Below, one piece after another: positions 58,583-64,000 of a stretch of DNA of 64,000 nt. The notes under the pieces were generated by a model, which saw nothing but the letters and a program-made list of their open reading frames with translations, searched no databases and had not been told where the DNA came from. This DNA is from Stenotrophomonas rhizophila (lineage in GTDB: Bacteria > Pseudomonadota > Gammaproteobacteria > Xanthomonadales > Xanthomonadaceae): assembly GCF_000661955.1 (NCBI RefSeq), contig NZ_CP007597.1, forward strand, positions 3,917,728 to 3,981,727. Direction: 5' to 3'. The position numbers were made by a program, and so were the translations under genes. Every line of letters starts with the position of its first letter. Position 1 is the first letter of the stretch.

Positions 58583-59845
58583 TTACGCGATCGGGACGGC
58601 CTGCGCCCGTGCCAGCAGCACCGCCTGCTCGCGGGCGTTGGCAGTGAGGTGGGCGGCGCGCAGGAAGGCGGCGCGCGCTTCCTCGCCGCGCCCGAGCTGC
58701 AGCAGCAGGTCGCCCTGCACCGCCGCCAGCGGGGCATAGCCGTGCAGGCGCGGGTCCTGCGCCAACTGCTCCACCAACGGCCATGCCGCCGCCGCGCCCT
58801 GCGCGCGCGACACCGCGACCGCCCGGTTCAATTCGATCACCGGCGACGGCTGCTGCACAGCCAGCCGTTGGTACAGCGCCGCCATCGCCGCCCAGTCGGT
58901 GTCCTGGACGCGACGCGCGCGGGCATGGCAATCGGCGATTGCCGCCTGCAGCACATAGGGATCATCGCTGCCGCCCAGCGCCATCGCCTGGGCCAGCGCG
59001 GCCTGCCCACGCGCGATCTGCAGCCAGTCCCAGCGCGCACGGTCCTGTTCGGGCAGCAGGATCGGCGTGCCGTGCGCATCCACCCGCGCCGCCGCGCGCG
59101 AGGCCTGCAGTTCCATCAGCGCCAGCAGCCCGTGCACCTGCGGCCACGCCGGCAACCGGCTGGCCAACACCCGCCCCAGCCGCAGGGCTTCCTCACACAG
59201 CGCCGGACGCATCCAGTCGTCGCCCACGCTGGCGGTGTAGCCCTCGTTGAACACCAGGTAGACCACCTCCAGCACCGACTCCAGCCGTTCCGGCAACGCC
59301 GCCTGGCGCGGCACTTCGAAGGCCACCTGCTTGCTGGCCAGGGTGCGCTTGGCACGCACGATGCGCTGGGCGATGGTCGGTTCGGGCTGCAGGAACGCCC
59401 GCGCGATCTCGTCGGTCGTCAGCCCGCCCAGCAGGCGCAACGTCAGCGCTACCCGCGCATCGGCCGAAAGCACCGGGTGGCAGGCCACGAACATCAGGCG
59501 CAACAGGTCATCGCCGATGTCGTCCTGCAGCGCATCGCTATCGTCGGGCAGCGGCAACGGCTGCGGCTCCAGTTCGCTGCCCCACAGCGCATGCTGGCCG
59601 GCCACGCGCTGGTGCTGACGCAACACGTCGATGGCGCGATTGCGTGCGGTGGTCATCAGCCACGCTCCCGGGTTGTCCGGAACCCCCTGCGTCGGCCAAC
59701 GCTCCAGCGCGGCCAGCCAGGTGTCCTGGGCCAGTTCTTCGGCACGCCCCACGTCGCCGCGCAGCATCCGCGCCAGGCGTGCGATCAGGGCCGGCGACTC
59801 CATGCGCCAGAGGGTGTCCAAGCGGTGCGACAAGGCGTTTTCCAT
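58583..59845 (-). CDS. ECF sigma factor of the ECF42 type with TPR extension
   Basis: Sigma factor of 420 residues. Region 2 (~10-80: RGDVGRAEELAQDTWLAALERWP, LMTTARNRAIDVLRQ), region 4 (~130-185: VALTLRLLGGLTTDEIARAFLQPEPTIAQRIVRAKRTL) and a C-terminal extension of more than 200 residues of TPR-like helices (YASVG-type, AAMAALYQRLAVQQPSPVIELNRAVAVS, GRGEEARAAFLRAA). This long extension and the DGPF/YCII and VOC genes just upstream are the signs of the ECF42 group, which has no anti-sigma factor. It is last in an operon of four. A promoter resembling ECF42 targets lies before the first gene. Confidence 0.93.
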   Translation of the reverse strand: MENALSHRLDTLWRMESPALIARLARMLRGDVGRAEELAQDTWLAALERWPTQGVPDNPGAWLMTTARNRAIDVLRQHQRVAGQHALWGSELEPQPLPLPDDSDALQDDIGDDLLRLMFVACHPVLSADARVALTLRLLGGLTTDEIARAFLQPEPTIAQRIVRAKRTLASKQVAFEVPRQAALPERLESVLEVVYLVFNEGYTASVGDDWMRPALCEEALRLGRVLASRLPAWPQVHGLLALMELQASRAAARVDAHGTPILLPEQDRARWDWLQIARGQAALAQAMALGGSDDPYVLQAAIADCHARARRVQDTDWAAMAALYQRLAVQQPSPVIELNRAVAVSRAQGAAAAWPLVEQLAQDPRLHGYAPLAAVQGDLLLQLGRGEEARAAFLRAAHLTANAREQAVLLARAQAVPIA

Positions 59846-59908
59846 GCGGGCGATCAAAGCACTGGCGGCAGGCGGGTACAAGCCCGCCGCCAGCGCGACC
59901 ACGGCAGC

Positions 59909-59932
59909 CAGCGGGGCAGAGCCCCGCTCTAC
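59909..59932 (-). repeat. SMAG variant inside the sigma factor operon
   Basis: Inverse copy of the AGCGGGGCAGAGCCCCGCTC type between the VOC and sigma factor genes. Its GTAG end supplies the TAG stop (59929-59931) of the VOC gene. A hairpin here could adjust how much of the transcript reaches the sigma factor gene. Confidence 0.85.
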
Positions 59933-60333
59933 GGTTGGCCGTCCATGTGCGCGATCTCCCACAGGTGGCCGTCCAGGTCCTGGAAGCCGCGCTGGTATAT
60001 GAAGCCGTAGTCGCGCGCGGGCATCGGCTCGCTGGCACCGGCTTTCAGGGCCGTGTCCACCAGCGCGTCGACCGCCGTGCGGCTGGTCGCCGACAGGCAG
60101 GTGATCACCTCGGTCTGCTGGCGCGCGTCGCTGATCGGCCGAGTCGTGAAGCCGGCGAAGAAAGACTCCACCAGCAGCATCACGAAGATGCTGTCGCTGA
60201 TGATCATGCAGGCCGCGTTGTCGTCGGTGAAGGTCGGGTTGAAGGTGTAGCCCAGTGAGCCGAAGAAGGTCTTGGACGCTTCCAGGTCGCGCACGGGCAG
60301 GTTGACGAAGATCATCTGCGGGGAATCGGTCAC
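59929..60333 (-). CDS. VOC family protein (glyoxalase/bleomycin-resistance fold)
   Basis: Protein of 134 residues: MIFVNLPVRDLEASKTFFGSLGY, ISDSIFVMLLVESFF and GFIYQRGFQDLDGHLWEI. The VOC fold is clear, but substrate is unknown; proteins like this often stand next to ECF42 sigma factors. It has 25 bp to the PhnB-like gene upstream and 83 bp to the sigma factor gene, with a SMAG element between. Stop TAG comes from that element. Confidence 0.88.
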   Translation of the reverse strand: MTDSPQMIFVNLPVRDLEASKTFFGSLGYTFNPTFTDDNAACMIISDSIFVMLLVESFFAGFTTRPISDARQQTEVITCLSATSRTAVDALVDTALKAGASEPMPARDYGFIYQRGFQDLDGHLWEIAHMDGQP

Positions 60334-60358
60334 GGTGCCATCCTTAGAAGTGTGCGAA

Positions 60359-60781
60359 TCAGGGTTGTTTCATGCAGTTGACCATCCACGGCTTGCCGTA
60401 GCGGTCGATCAGGAAGCCCCAGCGGTGTGCCCAGAACGTTTCGCCGATCGGCATCTTGACCTCACCGCCGTCAGCCAGCGCCTTGAACACGCGCTCGGCC
60501 TCTTCCACCGTGTCCACGTCGATGTTGATGGTGGTGCTGTTCTCCCCGCCACTGGACGGGCCATCGGCGGCCATCAGGATCGCGCTGCCCACCTCCAGCT
60601 GGCTGTGCGCCACGTGGTCCAGGGATTCGGGCGGCATCTCGCCGCAGCCATCGGTGTTCTCCATGGGCGGCATGTCGCGGTACCGCATTTCAGAGGTGAC
60701 CTTGCCGCCCAGCACGTGCGCGTAGAAGGCCATTGCCTCGTGGGTTTTGCCGTTGAAGCCAAGGAACGGAATCAGTTTCAT
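60359..60781 (-). CDS. VOC family protein, PhnB-like
   Basis: Protein of 140 residues of the PhnB/3-demethylubiquinone-like VOC group: LIPFLGFNGKTHEAMAFYAHVLGGKV, HSQLEVGSAILMAADGP and AHRWGFLIDRYGKPWMVNC. Likely cytosolic; function unknown. GGAG lies 9 bp before the ATG. Second gene of the operon led by the YCII protein. Confidence 0.9.
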   Translation of the reverse strand: MKLIPFLGFNGKTHEAMAFYAHVLGGKVTSEMRYRDMPPMENTDGCGEMPPESLDHVAHSQLEVGSAILMAADGPSSGGENSTTINIDVDTVEEAERVFKALADGGEVKMPIGETFWAHRWGFLIDRYGKPWMVNCMKQP

Positions 60782-60806
60782 GGGTGTGCTCCAGGGACGT
60801 GGGGGG

Positions 60807-61226
60807 TTAGTCGGCGGTGCCGATCTGCTCGCGCAGACGCTGTTCCTGCGCCTGTAATTCGGGGGTGAAGGCCTCGCCGAAATCCTCGGCGCTGAGGATC
60901 GGGCGCAGCTCGACCACGCTGCCGGGGCCGAACGGGGCGCGCGTGAGCCACTCGGTGGCTTCATCCAGCGAGCGCACCTGCCAGAGCCAGAAGCCGCAGA
61001 CCAGCTCGCGGGTCTCGGCGAAGGGGCCGTCGATCACCCACGGCGCCTGCGCCCCGAAGGCCACGCGCCGGGCGCGCGAGGTGGGGTGCAGGCCCTCGCC
61101 GGCCAGCATGATGCCGGCCTGCACCAGCTGTTCGTTGTAGGCGCCCATGGCGCGGATTTCCTGCTCGGTCGGCATCTCACCGGCCTCGGTCTCCGGGGTC
61201 GCCTTGACCAGTACCATGACTTTCAT
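60807..61226 (-). CDS. YCII-related (DGPF) protein
   Basis: Protein of 139 residues of the YCII/DGPF family: MVLVKATPETEAGEMPTEQ, AGEGLHPTSRARRV and the name-giving VIDGPFAETRELVCGFWLWQV. DGPF proteins are the usual partners of ECF42 sigma factors; their chemistry is unknown, though related YciI is a dehydrochlorinase-like enzyme. First gene of the operon, preceded by a promoter of ECF type at 61276-61302. A paralogue is divergent at 61428. Confidence 0.92.
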   Translation of the reverse strand: MKVMVLVKATPETEAGEMPTEQEIRAMGAYNEQLVQAGIMLAGEGLHPTSRARRVAFGAQAPWVIDGPFAETRELVCGFWLWQVRSLDEATEWLTRAPFGPGSVVELRPILSAEDFGEAFTPELQAQEQRLREQIGTAD

Positions 61227-61275
61227 CGGTGTTTCCCTCAGGGCAGGCCCGGTTGGTGGGCCCTTCAAGGGATAC

Positions 61276-61302
61276 AACGCAGCCGGGCACCGGAAATCGA
61301 CA
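61276..61302 (-). promoter_or_regulatory. Candidate ECF42-type promoter
   Basis: On the minus strand TGTCGA (61302-61297), a 17-bp spacer and CGTT (61279-61276) lie about 50 bp before the YCII start. As I recall, ECF42 target promoters have a conserved TGTCGA -35 and a CG-beginning -10, so the sigma factor probably controls its own operon. Confidence 0.55.
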
Positions 61303-61427
61303 CGCCGGCAAAAATAATTTTCTGCCGCCCCCGGTGCCGCCTGAACAGGCACCTCGTGCCGCGCTGCAACAGCACGGTAGCGCCAGCTGCGGCATCATGG
61401 CCGCCCCTGCCCCGGAGCGTGCCGGCC

Positions 61428-61802
61428 ATGCAATTCCTGCTGCTGATCTACATCGACGACGGCCTGTTGCAGGCCCTGCCCGGCGAGGAATACGACCGCC
61501 TCATGCACGACTGCCTGCAGCATGCCGATGCACTGCAGGCCGACGGCACCTTGGTGCTGGCGCAGAAACTGGAACCGGTGCACAGCGCCCGTACCCTGCG
61601 CACCCGCCAGGGCAAGGAGCGCATCATCGACGGGCCGTTCGCCGAAACCCACGAACTGCTGGCCGGCTTCAACCTGATCAACGCACGCGACCACGACGAC
61701 GCACTGCGCATCGCCCGGCAGTTTCCGTGGTCGCGCTTTGGCAGCATCGAAGTGCGGCCGCTGGCCGACATGGACGCCGAGCGCGAACGCGTCGGCGCCT
61801 GA
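61428..61802 (+). CDS. YCII-related (DGPF) protein, divergent paralogue
   Basis: Protein of 124 residues: MQFLLLIYIDDGLLQALPGEEYDRLMHD, LVLAQKLEPVHSARTLR, RIIDGPFAETHELLAGF. Same family as the operon copy, with the DGPFAET motif, but on the opposite strand with 201 bp between. I see no TGTCGA-type promoter for it, so it may be expressed independently. It ends 6 bp before the convergent NHL gene. Confidence 0.9.
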   Translation: MQFLLLIYIDDGLLQALPGEEYDRLMHDCLQHADALQADGTLVLAQKLEPVHSARTLRTRQGKERIIDGPFAETHELLAGFNLINARDHDDALRIARQFPWSRFGSIEVRPLADMDAERERVGA

Positions 61803-61808
61803 GCCGCG

Positions 61809-63887
61809 CTACAGCAGCGTGATCTTCAGGTCGCGCGCGCCCACGCCCTCGTTGCCGCTGTAGTCGCGCACGCTCGCCCGGATCACGTAGTCGCCGGCGG
61901 GCAGCGCGTCGGGCCGCCAGCGCCCGGTTTCCACCAGTCCGTCGCGCACCGTGTTGGTCACCAGGTAGCGGAAGCGCGTGACCGCACTGCCATGCACGGT
62001 GATGCCGCTATCCGGTGCGTAGGCCACCACGGTGGCACTGTCCTGGGGCGGCATGCGGTTGAACACGATGTTGAAGCGCGGCTGCTCGTAACCGGCCAGC
62101 GGCTGGCCCTGCGCATCCAGGATCTGGTACCCCACCTGGTAGGCGCCCAGGCGACGCCGCGGCAGGTTGCGATCCACCTGGTCCCAGGCTTCCACCACGA
62201 TCTGCACGCCCGGGCCCTGCCGTGGCACCACCACCGGCGCCGTGCCCACGGCCTTGATCGGTAGATCCTGGTCATCCAGCACTTCCACCGAGGTGACGCG
62301 CGGTGCGAACGCATCGGCGTAGCCGACAAAGCCCAGCGCCACCGCGTTGCGCTCGAACCCACTGGCCCCCACGCTCAGATGCACGTGTGCCATGCGGTTG
62401 ATGCTGCCCAGCGGTTCACCCACATGGAACCGCGTGCCACGACGCACGCGCACCCGTTCCAGCTTTCCGTCCAGGCCCAGCACCTGCTGCCAGCGGGGGT
62501 CGAACGCCTGGCCGCGCGGATCGCGCCCCACCTGCATGTGGATGTACTTGAGCCGACCCAGTGCCAGGCCTTCGGCCTGCCCGCCCACCGACCAGCTGGC
62601 AAACGCGCTGTCGACCTTGCCGTCGGCGATCGCCAGCACGCGCTGGCCGACATCGCCGCGGATGTCGAAGCCACCGTGCAGGTGATGGCGGCTCTCGCCG
62701 GTGAAGTTGCCGCGCACCTCACCCAGCGTGCCCACCACTTCATGCCATCCGTCCTGGGGGGCCAGCGGCCAGCGCCCGCCCGTCACCGGCAATGGCGCGT
62801 CGGCGGCCGGACCGGTCAACGCCGGTGCCGGCACCGCACCGATGTCCAGCGGACGCAGCCGGTGCACGCGGTACGCCGCCGCATCGGCCAGATAGACACC
62901 GCCCTGCGCATCCAGCGCCAACCCGCTGGGCCGCGCAAAGCGCGGCTGCGGTGAAACGCCCGCCAATGCCACCTGGTGGCCCTGGGTGGACACCTGCACC
63001 ACCTTGCCGTTGATATCGCCCACGTACAGCACATCATCATGAGTGACGGCCACCGACAACGGCCCGCTCATCACGCTGCCGTTGGCCACCTGGGTGCGCA
63101 GCATGCCGTCCGGCGACAGTCGCCGGATGGCGTTGTTGTACAGGTCGGCGATCAGCAGGTTGCCGTGGCTGTCCAGCGCCAGTGCCACCGGCGTATCCAG
63201 CCGCGATTCGGCCCCGAAGCCGTCCACGTTGCCCGGGTGCTCGCCGCCTGCTGCCGTGCGCACCGTGCCGTCCGGCTCGATCACCCGGATGCGGTCGTTG
63301 TAGGTATCGGCCACGTACACGCGGCCGGTGGCATCCACGGCCACGCCCATGGGCGCATCGAACCGCGCCTGCGCGGCCGGCCCATCGGCAAAGCCCGCCA
63401 CCCCGTCGCCGGCGAGCGTGCTCACCACGCCATCGGGACCGATCCGGCGGATGCGGTGGTTGCCGGTATCGGCCACGTACACGTTGCCCGCGGCATCCAG
63501 CGCGATGCCGGACGGGGTATGGAACTGTGCCTGCACGCCGGGCCCATCGCGCCACCCCTCACCGGTGCCGGCCAACGTATCCACGCGCCCATCGGGATAC
63601 ACGCGGCGGATACGATTGTTGTCGCCGGCATCGGCGATGTAGGCCACACCGTGCGCATCCACCGCCAGCGCATACGGGTCGGCGAAGCGCGCCTGTGCGC
63701 CCGCGCCATCGCGCAGGCCGCCCACGCCATCGCCGGCCAGCGTGTCGATCTGCGCCTGCCACGCCAGCGGCGTGGGTACCGGGCCCTGTTCAACCGGCGC
63801 CGATGCAGGCGTGTCGAAAAACGTCCATGCCAGTGCCGCAGCGGTGATCGCCACCACCCCGCCGATCATTACCTGCCAACGTTTCAT
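61809..63887 (-). CDS. Exported NHL beta-propeller fused to an M23-like peptidase domain
   Basis: Protein of 692 residues. A signal or anchor segment (MIGGVVAITAAALAWTFF) is followed by six NHL repeats (~50-355) of the pattern PxGIALDAAGNVYVADTGNHRIRRI, enough for a closed propeller. Residues ~385-525 form an M23 (LytM)-like domain: HGGFDIRGDVG gives the HxxxD zinc motif and AHVHLSVG the HxH motif, so it may cut peptidoglycan. The C-terminal 160 residues are beta-rich (Ig-like: SGNEGVGARDLKITLL). I choose the ATG at 63887, since AGGG lies 7 bp upstream. The combination is unusual. Confidence 0.85.
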   Translation of the reverse strand: MKRWQVMIGGVVAITAAALAWTFFDTPASAPVEQGPVPTPLAWQAQIDTLAGDGVGGLRDGAGAQARFADPYALAVDAHGVAYIADAGDNNRIRRVYPDGRVDTLAGTGEGWRDGPGVQAQFHTPSGIALDAAGNVYVADTGNHRIRRIGPDGVVSTLAGDGVAGFADGPAAQARFDAPMGVAVDATGRVYVADTYNDRIRVIEPDGTVRTAAGGEHPGNVDGFGAESRLDTPVALALDSHGNLLIADLYNNAIRRLSPDGMLRTQVANGSVMSGPLSVAVTHDDVLYVGDINGKVVQVSTQGHQVALAGVSPQPRFARPSGLALDAQGGVYLADAAAYRVHRLRPLDIGAVPAPALTGPAADAPLPVTGGRWPLAPQDGWHEVVGTLGEVRGNFTGESRHHLHGGFDIRGDVGQRVLAIADGKVDSAFASWSVGGQAEGLALGRLKYIHMQVGRDPRGQAFDPRWQQVLGLDGKLERVRVRRGTRFHVGEPLGSINRMAHVHLSVGASGFERNAVALGFVGYADAFAPRVTSVEVLDDQDLPIKAVGTAPVVVPRQGPGVQIVVEAWDQVDRNLPRRRLGAYQVGYQILDAQGQPLAGYEQPRFNIVFNRMPPQDSATVVAYAPDSGITVHGSAVTRFRYLVTNTVRDGLVETGRWRPDALPAGDYVIRASVRDYSGNEGVGARDLKITLL

Positions 63888-64000
63888 TGCCATCCCTGCG
63901 CTTGTCCGGCGTAGACCTTAAACGTTGCCTGCGCGTCTGCACACCCCATGCGCTTGTGTGGCTGCGTGGTTCCGGGTTCAATCGGTGCAGACCCCACGCA
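63888..64000. other. Right edge of the window
   Basis: Upstream region of the NHL-M23 gene. No gene or repeat is visible in these 113 bases; the promoter of that gene should lie here. Confidence 0.4.

Noticed and set aside
1..64000. tRNA, rRNA or insertion sequences
   Set aside because: No cloverleaf, rRNA stretch or transposase gene was recognised on either strand.

Overview
The window reads as chromosomal DNA of a Stenotrophomonas-like member of the Xanthomonadaceae. The main evidence is the high GC content with strong G/C-ending codons and the many short GTAG-terminated palindromes of the type called SMAG in Stenotrophomonas maltophilia (core such as GTAGAGCCGACCGTTGGTCG), single, paired head-to-head or in tandem between genes. 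Families typical of xanthomonads (DUF3247, DUF3297, DUF3016, DUF4031, a MotA/MotB pair, many TonB receptors and secreted metallopeptidases) agree. There is no rRNA, tRNA, transposase, integrase or CRISPR array that I can support. About 62 protein genes are annotated; the identification of the genus is an inference.

Layout. 1-5.5 kb: an M14 peptidase and a TonB receptor in one operon. 5.6-6.5 kb: queD and a phasin. 6.6-7.7 kb: an Abi_2 (AbiD/AbiF) HEPN-type defence gene of low GC, directly preceded by a promoter-hairpin-T-run unit that looks like a small structured RNA; this is the most interesting part of the window. 7.7-13.1 kb: a two-component system divergent from a periplasmic MsrB / CcdA-thioredoxin fusion / MsrA operon. 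13.4-16.4 kb: MocR regulator, bioD, free-methionine-sulfoxide reductase, TfoX_C. 16.4-19.4 kb: a histidine phosphatase and a cobalamin riboswitch ahead of btuB. 19.5-24.6 kb: gph, LysR with an NAD(P)-binding oxidoreductase, an MBL-fold protein and dinB, the last two in a stretch of strong strand asymmetry. 24.8-29.4 kb: fabA-fabB, then rsmC-rsuA-HAD.

29.5-41.7 kb: small conserved proteins, a PAS hybrid kinase, the alanine catabolic unit dadA-alr with a divergent Lrp regulator, a cytosolic msrB, motA-motB and several small DUF proteins. 41.8-52 kb: a Na+/H+ antiporter, DoxX-dioxygenase-hydrolase with a divergent LysR, a large EAL phosphodiesterase and an M13 peptidase. 52-64 kb: an MpaB-like protein, a membrane protein, a lipoprotein, a LytS/LytTR pair, an M28 peptidase, an ECF42-type sigma factor in one operon with VOC and YCII proteins, and an NHL beta-propeller fused to an M23-like domain.

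Themes. Four methionine sulfoxide reductases fall within 28 kb (periplasmic MsrB and MsrA, cytosolic MsrB, fRMsr), so oxidised methionine is dealt with in both compartments. Several genes serve peptide and nutrient capture at the envelope (M14+TonB receptor, BtuB, M13, M28). SMAG-type repeats sit at gene ends so tightly that three genes take their TAG stop codon from the GTAG end of the repeat.
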